Shown piece by piece: positions 8,525 to 16,166 of a stretch of 53,229 nt of DNA. Below the pieces are notes generated by a model, which worked only from the letters and a program-made list of their open reading frames with translations, had not been told where the DNA came from and ran no database searches. The position numbers and the translations under genes are program-made. Every line of letters starts with the position of its first letter. The first letter of the stretch is position 1. Origin of the DNA: Clostridia bacterium (lineage in GTDB: Bacteria > Bacillota > Clostridia > Oscillospirales > CAG-272); contig JAFXJX010000035.1 of assembly GCA_017532025.1 (NCBI GenBank), positions 1 through 53,229 of the forward strand, read 5' to 3'.

Positions 8525-10363
8525 TTATATATCGTTAAAAATCTCTTTGATTTGACTAGCAATATAACGCCACTCTGTCTTGATTATTGCGTAATAATTG
8601 CCATCTCGTTTAAGAAAATTGGATGCTGATAAAGTATTATCAGCTTCTCTTTTTATGCTGTAATATTTGCTGCCAGCAAAGATTATAATTTCGAACAATT
8701 TATAAAGGATATCATCATACTTATCTTTATTGTCAAATATTTGTTTAGGAAAGATGTTTTTATATCCATCTATATCCTTGAAAATATCGTAGAAATAATC
8801 ATCGTATGATTTATCCTTGTTAGCGTGTTCGAATATTACTTTTAAATCGGCATCTGTTATGTTTTTATAGTGATATCTAGATGCCAATGCAGTAAAAGCG
8901 ATACAAATAGTTCTAGCGTTATGAGCGAACGGTATAATTTCAGCAGAGTTAGGATCGTCTTCGTATGTTCTGTCAAATAGTGGTATAAAAGTTTTTCTGA
9001 AGTAGAAATCGATGTAAAGAAGCTCTTTTACAAGTGAACACATTTGATCCTGTTCATTAATATTAAAAATAGGATTATAATACTTTTCCAAATAAAGCGT
9101 TGAAGGTTTATTACGGCTGGCGGCGGGGAGCTGAAAAACGCCAGCCAAACACAATTTTCCTACTTCAACTAGGTCTGTATTCTTATAATCTTCTCTGAAG
9201 TCTTTAGGAACAACTTCTCCGCGCTTGGTTTGATAGAATAACCCAGCATTTCTCATAGAAATCGCAAATCTAACTTGTTCCGGGGCGTTAGCTTTTAGAT
9301 CTATAGATTTTATTGCCTTCTGAGAGTTGGTCGCTTTGGCTATTTCGAGACTGAAAAGATTCTTATCATCCTCTGTTTCTCCTAAAGTTTTTATAATTTT
9401 ACAGGGTAAAAACAGATCGTTTTCTTTGTTGATTTCCTTGCTCTTGTGTAGCAAAGTGGTTGTCTGTCCACCATTAACAATGGAAAAGTTTTTAAGTTTA
9501 ACTTGTTTTCCATCGACTTCAAAGTGGTCACAAATGATCGTTATACCGTTGTTTTTAAACCAAAACGTTTCAGGAGATTTATTTATTGTTTCGTTGATAG
9601 ACGAGTCTATGTCTTGCTTTTTGATGTAGTATCTTAAATTTCGCGAGAGTAGATTGGTGCTATGTGTCGCATAAAGCTCTTTTATAGAAAATGCTGAAAC
9701 ATTTACTATGACCGCATCTTCACCATAGTAGAGGGCGTTGTTTGCTTCGTCTATAGTAACTTTTCCGGTTTCAACAGTGGGACGACGTGACTCAGACTCT
9801 TTAACTTCATCAACAATGTCATCGCCAAAATATAAAAGAATGTCATAGTGTTGGCTATCCAAGTCATAATCTTGTAAAAGTTTTTTGATTCGGTCTTCAC
9901 GTATTCTGTTCTTGGGTGCAGAAGTGTAAAAAACAAAACAAATCTTGGATTCTTCGCCTATTTCAGCGCTCAAAGATAAATATCTTCGTTGTACCATGAT
10001 GTTAGCATTGTGATATTCTCCTCGTTGCATACTCTTATAGAATAAAATCATTTTGCTCACAGCGTCTCTAACTTCGTCAAATGATATTTGTACTTGATAT
10101 TTTGATTGACAAATCATAAGATTGTTTGTCTCCGAGTTTGGATCGGTCAATAAAGCATCTGCACCGCCATCTGCAACAGAGTCAACAAGAAAATCCTTAA
10201 TAATAGATTCGTCCAAATATAGAGATGGGTTTTTATAAAGGTTGGATTTTACGCACAGAGCCGTAAAAACGTGCTCGTCATTTTTTGTTCTAAGGAAGGC
10301 ATATGAGTCTTTCATCGCAGAAATTTTTTCTTTGATAATCTCATAACTGGTTTTGGTAGACAT
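8525..10363 (-). CDS. AIPR (abortive phage infection) family protein
   Basis: A 612-residue protein of the AIPR family (PF10592), linked to abortive phage infection and often found near restriction and other defence genes. The family core is visible at about residues 245-295: FWFKNNGITIICDHF followed by NFSIVNGGQTTTLLHKS. The N-terminal part (residues 1-200) has a DUF-like mixed fold with QSKYQVQ (about residue 80), resembling nuclease-type Q.K motifs seen in several defence proteins; that catalytic reading is inference. The gene is much richer in A+T than its neighbours and uses AT-ending codons, a sign of transfer. It has a strong promoter and good ribosome site (AAAGGAG), and no partner gene is present. 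Confidence 0.85.
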   Translation of the reverse strand: MSTKTSYEIIKEKISAMKDSYAFLRTKNDEHVFTALCVKSNLYKNPSLYLDESIIKDFLVDSVADGGADALLTDPNSETNNLMICQSKYQVQISFDEVRDAVSKMILFYKSMQRGEYHNANIMVQRRYLSLSAEIGEESKICFVFYTSAPKNRIREDRIKKLLQDYDLDSQHYDILLYFGDDIVDEVKESESRRPTVETGKVTIDEANNALYYGEDAVIVNVSAFSIKELYATHSTNLLSRNLRYYIKKQDIDSSINETINKSPETFWFKNNGITIICDHFEVDGKQVKLKNFSIVNGGQTTTLLHKSKEINKENDLFLPCKIIKTLGETEDDKNLFSLEIAKATNSQKAIKSIDLKANAPEQVRFAISMRNAGLFYQTKRGEVVPKDFREDYKNTDLVEVGKLCLAGVFQLPAASRNKPSTLYLEKYYNPIFNINEQDQMCSLVKELLYIDFYFRKTFIPLFDRTYEDDPNSAEIIPFAHNARTICIAFTALASRYHYKNITDADLKVIFEHANKDKSYDDYFYDIFKDIDGYKNIFPKQIFDNKDKYDDILYKLFEIIIFAGSKYYSIKREADNTLSASNFLKRDGNYYAIIKTEWRYIASQIKEIFNDI

Positions 10364-10432
10364 TTTTATTCTCCTTTAACCGCTTGCTCATTGAATTGTT
10401 TTCAAGCAATTTTGTAAAATACTGTTGAAATA

Positions 10433-10461
10433 ATTATAGCAAATAATCATTAAATTGTCAA
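10433..10461 (-). promoter_or_regulatory. Promoter of the AIPR gene
   Basis: Minus strand TTGACA (10456-10461), 17 bases, TATAAT (10433-10438) with TG-C before it. All consensus positions match, unusual for a defence gene if it were tightly repressed. Confidence 0.85.
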
Positions 10462-10640
10462 TATTTCTAACTATGAACCAAATAAAATCAATGAGTTTTT
10501 ATGCTACTTTTGAATGAAAGATTTATCGGATACATATTCAATTGAGTTCTAAAAGCATAAAAAATATAATGTATTACATAACCTGCGCAGCAAATTGTGT
10601 AGTACCCTTAAAGTTTTTGCGTAACAAGCAATAAAAAATT

Positions 10641-10660
10641 GGTCTGAGTGACTGGACTTG
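10641..10660. repeat. 20-bp duplicate of the tRNA-Pro 3' end (att-like)
   Basis: This stretch is identical to 10807-10826, which is the T-arm and acceptor 3' strand of tRNA-Pro. Its last four bases overlap the 17-bp repeat at 10657-10673. A duplicated tRNA 3' end is the usual trace of site-specific integration. Confidence 0.85.
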
Positions 10661-10673
10661 CGAACCTTGGTTT
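10657..10673 (+). repeat. Right copy of the 17-bp direct repeat flanking the AIPR gene
   Basis: CTTGCGAACCTTGGTTT, identical to 8358-8374, about 2.3 kb away. The rest of 10674-10760 has no gene; it holds inverted repeats (GGTTTGCGC / GCGCAAACC, and GCAAACGC-GCA-GCGTTTGC). Confidence 0.8.
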
Positions 10674-10769
10674 GCGCCATCGCTCAGCAGTATCGAAACT
10701 TCACCGTAGCGCAAACCTTAGCAAACGCGCAGCGTTTGCGTGGTTCGGCGTCGTTAATTCAAAAAAATA

Positions 10770-10803
10770 AAAAGCAGAAACGCCATACGGCATTTCTGCT
10801 TTT
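10770..10803 (-). terminator. Terminator of tRNA-Pro
   Basis: Long hairpin (AAAAGCAGAAA-C-GCC / GGC-A-TTTCTGCTTTT, loop ATAC) three bases downstream of the encoded CCA on the minus strand, ending in a T run. Confidence 0.88.
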
Positions 10804-10805
10804 TA

Positions 10806-10881
10806 TGGTCTGAGTGACTGGACTTGAACCAGCGGCCTCTACCACCCCAAGGTAGCGCGCTACCAACTGCGCCACACCCAG
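10806..10881 (-). tRNA. tRNA-Pro (UGG)
   Basis: The minus strand folds as a full cloverleaf: acceptor CTGGGTG / CACTCAG, D-arm GCGC-AGTTGGTA-GCGC, anticodon stem CTACC / GGTAG around TTGGGGT (anticodon TGG), and T-arm CTGG-TTCAAGT-CCAG. Discriminator A73 and CCA are encoded (76 nt in all). One G-T pair is in the acceptor stem. It has its own promoter and terminator. Its 3' end is duplicated at 10641-10660. Confidence 0.97.
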
Positions 10882-10935
10882 ATATTCCTGCGATTTTTCT
10901 CCGATTTTGAGGTATCCCCTCGAATCAGCCTATGT

Positions 10936-10964
10936 ATTCTATCACAGGAAAAGGATTTTGTCAA
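10936..10964 (-). promoter_or_regulatory. Promoter of tRNA-Pro
   Basis: Minus strand TTGACA (10959-10964), 17 bases, TAGAAT (10936-10941), with TG upstream of the -10. Confidence 0.85.
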
Positions 10965-11026
10965 TATCTTTTTTGCAAAAAATATAAAAAATGTCAATTG
11001 TTTTTTTGGTCAAGTTGCGCAAGCGT

Positions 11027-11443
11027 CTATATCAAAACGCCGTTGCAATGATCAACCTCATGCTGAATGATCTGTGCGGTAAAGCCCGAAAAAGTCTTCA
11101 CGCGTATCTTCATATCCACCGTCTGATATTGCACCTTAATCGACTGATAGCGTTTACATTTACGCGGACCGCCGAGAAGTGAAAGGCAGCCCTCCTCGGT
11201 GTCAAAAGACTTCTCTTTTTTGAGAATCACGGGGTTAAACATCGTCATGTAACTGCCGTCATCACACACAAAGGCAATGATGCGCTTTCGCACGCCGATC
11301 ATATTCGCCGCCATGCCCACACAGCTTTCCTTGTGCGCCATCAGCGTATCGAGAAGATCCTGCGCCACAGCAAGATCATCCTTTGTCGCTTCCTCCGACT
11401 TCCCTGCCAAAAAGACAGGATCGTGCATCAATTCTTTTACCAT
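11027..11443 (-). CDS. peptide deformylase-like protein
   Basis: A 138-residue metalloprotease-like protein. Peptide deformylase removes the formyl group from new proteins. Motif 2 (EEGCLSL, metal-ligand Cys) and motif 3 (QHEVDH, two metal-ligand His and catalytic Glu) are intact. Motif 1, normally G.G.AA.Q, reads VGMAANMIG: the Gln that holds the oxyanion is Met here. That change is seen in a class of clostridial paralogues, so activity should not be assumed. The ATG at 11443 has AGAGG five bases upstream; a TTG at 11458 overlapping the MFS stop (TTGA) is the alternative start. Third gene of a cyclase-MFS-deformylase operon. Confidence 0.85.
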   Translation of the reverse strand: MVKELMHDPVFLAGKSEEATKDDLAVAQDLLDTLMAHKESCVGMAANMIGVRKRIIAFVCDDGSYMTMFNPVILKKEKSFDTEEGCLSLLGGPRKCKRYQSIKVQYQTVDMKIRVKTFSGFTAQIIQHEVDHCNGVLI

Positions 11444-11454
11444 ACCAACCTCTG

Positions 11455-12696
11455 TCAAGTCAACCGATTCTTCTTAAAATAGCGCATTGCCAAGAGAAGC
11501 ACAACCGCGCCAATGATGGGAAAAAGCGCCGTCACAAGCATACCGACTTTGAGACCCACCTGTTCGGCGGTGATACCCAACCGCACCGAAGCCTCTTTGG
11601 CAAAATCACTTGCCGCCACATTGTCGATCACCACACCCATCAGCTGAGGTGCCGCCGAAGCTCCGAGATCTCCACCCGCCGCCATCAAAGCGTAGGCAGC
11701 AACGCCCATACCGGGCAGATTCTCTTCCATCATGATAAGACTACCGGGCCAAAGCATCGAGGTGCAAAGTCCTGTTAAAATGCAAGCAACAAAAGCTACC
11801 ACGGTGTTTGACGAAAACGCCACCACAAGATAGCAAACCCAAGCACCCATCATGCCAATCAGCAAAACACGAAAGATTCGTTTGCCAAAGCGCGCGTACA
11901 AAATTCTCGCCATACCGAGAAGCAAAGCAAACATCGCAACACCGAGAATATCGCCAAGCATCTTTTCAATGCCGAGCGCATTCTCCATGTAACTCGAAAT
12001 CCAATTGCTCATCACGTTTTCGGCACAACTGCCAAAGAAGATGCAGCCCACGCAAAAAGCAAGCCCCATCGCCCTCTTTTTCGTACCCGAGACGCCACCC
12101 GAAGCCTCGGACGACACAAAGGCAGGCATAGGCGAAAACATAAACAAAACCGCAGCAAACACGGGGAGCGCAGCAAGGAAATAGATCAAATAGGTCCAAT
12201 TTTCATACGAAAAGAGTTTCAAGAAGATTGTGCTGATCAAAACCATCGTCACCACGCCAAAGGCGTAAAGCGAATGGAGCATACTCATATCGCGTTGCGG
12301 ATTTTTCGACGGCAAAGCAGCAATCGTGGGACTGAGAAGCACCTCCGAAAGTCCCGCCGAAATCGAAAAAACGATCGTACCGATCAAAAGGCCGATATAC
12401 GCCTGATTCGGAAACAGCGTGGGCAGCAGTGCGTACAGCGCAAGACCGAGTGAAGTAACAAGCGGCGTAACACGCACGATTTTTTTACAGTCAAAACGCT
12501 TTGAAAAAACGGTAAAGATCAAGTCCACCAAAAGCTGTGTGCAAAAATTTGTCAAAATCAAAGTACCGAGCAATGTGTAGGAAATCCCGTACAACTCGCG
12601 AAAGGTCACAAACAGAAGCGGTGGCACGCAAAAGATTGACGACATGGTAAAATATGCCGAAAAACAGGCAAACCGTGTTCGGTTGTATCGTTTCAT
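11455..12696 (-). CDS. MFS transporter
   Basis: A 413-residue major facilitator protein with about 12 hydrophobic segments in two halves. The central loop (about residues 190-205, SSEASGGVSGTKKRA) divides them. The inter-helix 2-3 loop motif FSKRFDCKKIVR (about residues 63-74) is a weak form of the MFS signature. The substrate cannot be told. Its ATG overlaps the stop of the cyclase gene (ATGA), with the ribosome site CAGGAG inside that gene, and its own stop overlaps the region of the deformylase start. It is likely co-transcribed with both neighbours and may move a substrate or product of the cyclase. Confidence 0.87.
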   Translation of the reverse strand: MKRYNRTRFACFSAYFTMSSIFCVPPLLFVTFRELYGISYTLLGTLILTNFCTQLLVDLIFTVFSKRFDCKKIVRVTPLVTSLGLALYALLPTLFPNQAYIGLLIGTIVFSISAGLSEVLLSPTIAALPSKNPQRDMSMLHSLYAFGVVTMVLISTIFLKLFSYENWTYLIYFLAALPVFAAVLFMFSPMPAFVSSEASGGVSGTKKRAMGLAFCVGCIFFGSCAENVMSNWISSYMENALGIEKMLGDILGVAMFALLLGMARILYARFGKRIFRVLLIGMMGAWVCYLVVAFSSNTVVAFVACILTGLCTSMLWPGSLIMMEENLPGMGVAAYALMAAGGDLGASAAPQLMGVVIDNVAASDFAKEASVRLGITAEQVGLKVGMLVTALFPIIGAVVLLLAMRYFKKNRLT

Positions 12697-13283
12697 GATA
12701 TTGTCTCCTGTGAAATCAGTATCGCTCGGCAGGGCGCGCCCTCTGCATCACCCAAAAGAAGCGGTGCGGCGAAAAGGAAATAGTTTCCCTCGGGTACCAT
12801 CCCAAGACGCACACCTTCAAGCAGTACCACATCTGCCGAAAGGAGCAGCTTGTGTACCGCCATCGGCGCATCCTCGGGCCCCACCGTTTGCGATTCGTTT
12901 CCAAACAAAAGAATACCCGCATCGCGAAAAACTTCGGCACCCTCGTAAGTAAGCGTGGCTTTGCCTTTGATCAAGATTCGCTTGACAGAACCTGCCTTTT
13001 CAAGAATTCTTTCGGCAACTTCTTTTGTCACAAGCCCCTCGTGCAACGCGACATAGCAAAATCCTACCGTACTTGTCAGCGAAAGCGCGTCCACTGTTTT
13101 GCCGTCTTTGATAAAATGGCGCGGTGCGTCAATATGCGTGCCGTTGTGCGCACACATCGAAAAGGCAGTCAAATCGTAAAGATCACCTGCTGCCATAGAA
13201 GCAAGCACTTCCCTTTTGGGAGCAGGGTCTCCGGGATAGACCCGAGAGCCAAACACCTCTTGCGTAATATCGTAATATGTCAT
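12693..13283 (-). CDS. cyclase family protein (kynurenine formamidase-like)
   Basis: A 196-residue metal-dependent hydrolase of the cyclase family (PF04199), which includes arylformamidase. The zinc-binding signature is present at about residues 45-55 as AHNGTHIDAPRHF (HxGTHxDxPxH). The family also covers polyketide-type cyclases and isatin hydrolase, so the substrate is open; no kynurenine-pathway genes are nearby. The start was set at the ATG 13283, where AAGGTG lies seven bases upstream and the N-terminus matches the family (YYDITQEVF). The longer in-frame extension to 13346 lacks a ribosome site and overlaps the promoter. First gene of a three-gene operon. Confidence 0.87.
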   Translation of the reverse strand: MTYYDITQEVFGSRVYPGDPAPKREVLASMAAGDLYDLTAFSMCAHNGTHIDAPRHFIKDGKTVDALSLTSTVGFCYVALHEGLVTKEVAERILEKAGSVKRILIKGKATLTYEGAEVFRDAGILLFGNESQTVGPEDAPMAVHKLLLSADVVLLEGVRLGMVPEGNYFLFAAPLLLGDAEGAPCRAILISQETIS

Positions 13284-13313
13284 AAGCGTCACCTTTTGAT
13301 TTTGTTCGCCTAT

Positions 13314-13342
13314 ATGATAGCAAAAAATCCGGTAAAATGCAA
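13314..13342 (-). promoter_or_regulatory. Promoter of the cyclase-MFS-deformylase operon
   Basis: Minus strand TTGCAT (13337-13342), 17 bases, TATCAT (13314-13319), about 30 bases before the start codon. Confidence 0.7.
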
Positions 13343-13352
13343 GCATTTGGGA

Positions 13353-13389
13353 AGAAAAAACCCCTCTTCCGTTTTTGCGGAAAAGGGGA
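13353..13389 (-). terminator. Terminator of the DUF2179-type gene
   Basis: Stem CCCCT-C-TTCCG / CGGAA-A-AGGGG (13361-13388) followed on the minus strand by TTTTTTCTTCC. Confidence 0.82.
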
Positions 13390-13440
13390 TAAAATCGGGC
13401 ATATCACCCAACCTGTGCGCATACTATGGCATAGGCAAAA

Positions 13441-13992
13441 TCAGTTCACCATGCCGTAACCGCCTGTGTATTTGCTGACATCAGAAACTGCCACAAACAC
13501 ATGGTTGTCGCACACGCGGCGGATCTCTTTGAGAACCTTGGGTGCTTCCTTGCGAGAAAGAACCACAAAGATCATGTTCATCTTGCCGGTCGAGCCGTAG
13601 CCGTCAAACACCGTATAGCCCTTGCCGTGTTCTTTTAAGTAAGCCGTGATCTTTTCGGTGCTTTCATCATTGGCAATGAGCTCAAGGTTCGATGTGCCAA
13701 GTGCGATCTTTTTCTCAAGTGTTGCGCCGAGGTAAAGACCTGTCGCGTAACCAACACAGTAAAAGCCGAGGAGGTAAAAATCGTTACCGAGCGTGCCGAT
13801 GATGGTAGAAATGGCAAGACCCCAGATCACGCATTCCACAAAGCCGAGGGCTGCCGCACGAAGACTCTGTCCTTTGACCATCAAAACAGTTTTGAGCGAT
13901 TGAATGGTGATCTCCACAATCTTGGCAAAGCAAACAAGAAGCCATACCAAAATCGGGGAAATTGATTCAAGAAATTCTAAAAATTCTGTCAT
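13441..13992 (-). CDS. UPF0316/DUF2179 membrane protein
   Basis: A 183-residue protein with three predicted membrane spans in the first 105 residues (DUF5698 part: SLKTVLMVKGQSLRAAALGFVE) and a C-terminal soluble DUF2179 domain (about residues 115-175). The latter has a ferredoxin-like pattern ending in DVSKYTGGYG. The family is common in Bacillota; no activity is established, though DUF2179 domains are thought to be regulatory. Its ribosome site AAGGAG is well placed. It stands alone between two terminators. Confidence 0.85.
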   Translation of the reverse strand: MTEFLEFLESISPILVWLLVCFAKIVEITIQSLKTVLMVKGQSLRAAALGFVECVIWGLAISTIIGTLGNDFYLLGFYCVGYATGLYLGATLEKKIALGTSNLELIANDESTEKITAYLKEHGKGYTVFDGYGSTGKMNMIFVVLSRKEAPKVLKEIRRVCDNHVFVAVSDVSKYTGGYGMVN

Positions 13993-14080
13993 ATTAACAA
14001 CTCCTTAAGCAGAAAAAATAAAAAATATATTAAAAAATCCGAATTGGATTATTTTTTAAGATGGAATTGTGCAAGAGATA

Positions 14081-14109
14081 TTGACAAAAAAGCTGTTGTG
14101 TGCTACAAT
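14081..14109 (+). promoter_or_regulatory. Promoter of the DUF308-like gene
   Basis: TTGACA (14081-14086), 17 bases, TACAAT (14104-14109) with TG-C before the -10. Confidence 0.85.
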
Positions 14110-14146
14110 ATTTCATGTAAAAGTATCGAAGAAAGGAGATAATGTT

Positions 14147-14602
14147 ATGAAAAAGAAAATTGATTCCACACTGTTTTCCTCGATCCTCTACATCGTAGCC
14201 GGTATCCTTTTGGCAGTTATGCCCGGTGATTTTATGAAGTGGGCTATCCTCGCTATCGGTGTATTCTTCGTCATTTCCGGTATTCTCGAAATGGTGAAAA
14301 AGAATTGGGTCGGCGGCGCAGTCAGCATCGCCATCGGTGTTGCTATCATCATTCTTGAATGGTTCATCCTTAAGTGGATCTTCATCGTTCTTGGTGTTCT
14401 CATCGCCCTCAAGGGTGTTGTGGCACTCATCAACGCCATCAAGTACAACACCACCGTTCTCGGTCTTCTTTTCCCGATCCTCACCATCATCGCTGGTGTT
14501 GGTCTCGCATTCGGTAACCTCGCAGGCGTTATGCTCATCATTGCAGGTATCTTCCTCGCATTGAACGGCGTTATCGGTCTGATCGGCGCTCTCAAGAAGT
14601 AA
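14147..14602 (+). CDS. DUF308/HdeD-like membrane protein
   Basis: A 151-residue protein made almost wholly of membrane spans (about six), with short connecting turns rich in Gly. The pattern of paired helices, such as SSILYIVAGILLAVMPG and LNGVIGLIGALKK, fits the HdeD/DUF308 family. HdeD is linked to acid resistance in enteric bacteria; its role in Clostridia is unknown. The start at 14147 follows AAAGGAG (7 bases); the longer reading frame upstream covers the promoter and is not used. It has its own promoter and terminator and no linked gene. Confidence 0.78.
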   Translation: MKKKIDSTLFSSILYIVAGILLAVMPGDFMKWAILAIGVFFVISGILEMVKKNWVGGAVSIAIGVAIIILEWFILKWIFIVLGVLIALKGVVALINAIKYNTTVLGLLFPILTIIAGVGLAFGNLAGVMLIIAGIFLALNGVIGLIGALKK

Positions 14603-14614
14603 TTCGAGTACATC

Positions 14615-14648
14615 AAAAAAGATTGTCGCTTGTGCGGCAATCTTTTTT
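14615..14648 (+). terminator. Terminator of the DUF308-like gene
   Basis: Stem GATTG-T-CGC / GCG-G-CAATC with A-tract before and T-tract after; 14-bp arm including A/T pairs. Confidence 0.85.
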
Positions 14649-14711
14649 TGTTTGCCCGACTGTCTTATTATACATCATTTTGAATCACTTTGCAAGTGTT
14701 TTTTCAAAATG

Positions 14712-14737
14712 AAAACGCACCCGATTGGGTGCGTTTT
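14712..14737 (-). terminator. Terminator of the SipW/TasA-like operon
   Basis: Perfect 11-bp stem AAAACGCACCC / GGGTGCGTTTT, loop GATT, directly after the stop of the last gene. Confidence 0.88.
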
Positions 14738-14738
14738 G

Positions 14739-16097
14739 TTAATTCGGATAGGCTTGGTAGAAATAGTCAAGCGCGCTTTGGATGTCCTTGATTGCGCGGA
14801 TGATCTCGGCTCTGGTGTAGTTTCTGTTAACCTTAAACTCCTGACCGTTGTTCAAGTTGGTGTAGAAGATAGAAGCATCGGTAAATGCCTTGCGCAAGCC
14901 TACCACAGCAGGATCGGTGGAATAGCGATGCTGCTGAATGATGTCATAAACCTTCTTAAAGATCCTGGTATTATCGATATCGTTAAAGATATCTTGGTCT
15001 TGCGCGGCAATCAACTGTTCCATCCTCTTCATAATGTCGTACTGGTCACCGTTGGGAGCGGCTACTTTGTAGGAAATACCGTCTGCCATTTCATAGGTCT
15101 TCGGAGTAGCGATCCAATTGGCGTAATCAATCGTACCGTCCGCCTTAACGGGAGCCGTACCCTCGTACAGTTCACCCACCTGATACCAATCGTCACCCAT
15201 GTTGTTTGCACCTTGGGAATAGGAAATGGCATAGACGGTAGGATTGGTGCCCGGTGTCATGCTTTCCACCGTGATATACAACGTGTATTCACAGCCCGAA
15301 GGGCCCGGTGAATAGCTGTCACCTGTGGATTTGTTATCGAGATTTTCTCGACGGATCACAACGTGTGCCTCTTTATCAGTGCCGTCGATATTCACCCAAA
15401 GGCTTTCAAAGAGATTTTGGAAGACTTCGGGGTGCGATTCGCTTGTGATGGAAAGCTCGCCGGTATTGGCGTAGTTGCTATTGAAAACGCTCGTCAGATA
15501 CTCGTAGCTGTTAGTTGATTTCTGGTTGTTCAAAACAGCAAGAAATTCATCATGCACCGCGTCCATCTTGATGTCAAAATAAAAGTTGACCGTTGTGGTG
15601 CAGGCTTGCTGCGCATTGGCACCGTAGGTATAGGTAACGTAAAAATCACGCTCGGTCTGCGGTGGGAGCCAGTCTTCGTTGTTAAAGGTTTGAGACGTAT
15701 CGGATAGCTTGTCGGCTGTCCGAATCGTAATGCCGCCGTTCTGACCGATCAAGCTGTTTTGACCGTGTTCGGCAACGTAGCGCTGACCGATGTACCAATA
15801 CACAACATCGGTGTTGTTATGCACCGTGATTTTGTAGGTAACCGATCCGCCCGAAGCCACGGGGTCAACACCGGTTACGTGGTTGGTCGGGAGAACATAG
15901 CTGTTTTCGTAGTAGCCTGCCTGCGAGGTGCGTACCACTTCCACCGCTTTGATATAGACGCCGCGGTAAATCTTGGGTTCTAAATTTGCCGTACCGCTGA
16001 TACTGAGCGTATCGGTAAGCGCGGCATATCCAATACCGATAAACAGCGTGGAGAGAATCAGCATGACTGCCACGATCGTATTCATTTTTTTGGTCAA
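14739..16097 (-). CDS. TasA/CalY-like secreted protein with SipW-type signal peptide
   Basis: A 452-residue exported protein. Residues 1-26 form a SipW-cognate signal peptide ending GIGYAALTDTLSISGTANL, the same layout as in the small protein at 18847-19398. The mature part looks beta-rich and hydrophilic, with aromatic motifs (YWYIGQRYV, DEFLAVLN, YTNLNNGQEF), no Cys pattern, and no LPXTG or C-terminal membrane span; the C-terminus is helical (EIIRAIKDIQSALDYFY). TasA-like proteins assemble into matrix fibres, so a role as a fibre or surface subunit is inferred. The likely start is TTG at 16097, eight bases after GGAGG; a GTG at 16106 lies inside the ribosome site and an ATG at 16085 is too far. 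Last gene of the operon. Confidence 0.8.
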   Translation of the reverse strand: MTKKMNTIVAVMLILSTLFIGIGYAALTDTLSISGTANLEPKIYRGVYIKAVEVVRTSQAGYYENSYVLPTNHVTGVDPVASGGSVTYKITVHNNTDVVYWYIGQRYVAEHGQNSLIGQNGGITIRTADKLSDTSQTFNNEDWLPPQTERDFYVTYTYGANAQQACTTTVNFYFDIKMDAVHDEFLAVLNNQKSTNSYEYLTSVFNSNYANTGELSITSESHPEVFQNLFESLWVNIDGTDKEAHVVIRRENLDNKSTGDSYSPGPSGCEYTLYITVESMTPGTNPTVYAISYSQGANNMGDDWYQVGELYEGTAPVKADGTIDYANWIATPKTYEMADGISYKVAAPNGDQYDIMKRMEQLIAAQDQDIFNDIDNTRIFKKVYDIIQQHRYSTDPAVVGLRKAFTDASIFYTNLNNGQEFKVNRNYTRAEIIRAIKDIQSALDYFYQAYPN

Positions 16098-16120
16098 GCC
16101 GATCACCTCCCGGGGGATAT

Positions 16121-16165
16121 AAACCCAAAACCGCAGATAGAAATCTCTGCGGTTTCGGTTGGGGT
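16121..16165 (-). promoter_or_regulatory. Intercistronic hairpin before the long TasA-like gene
   Basis: CCGCAGA / TCTGCGG stem, extended outward by ACCCAAAACC / GGTTTCGGTTGGGG-type pairing, in the 60-base gap between the DUF5305 and TasA-like genes. It could cut or stabilise mRNA, or act as a partial terminator. Confidence 0.55.
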
Positions 16166-16166
16166 T

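Noticed and set aside
10674..10760. Integron attC-like site next to the AIPR gene
   Set aside because: Inverted repeats are present, but there is no matching R'/R'' box pair and no integron integrase. The tRNA-based att reading explains the repeats better.
14069..14146. N-terminal extension of the DUF308-like gene
   Set aside because: It covers the TTGACA/TACAAT promoter and has no ribosome site; the ATG at 14147 has one.
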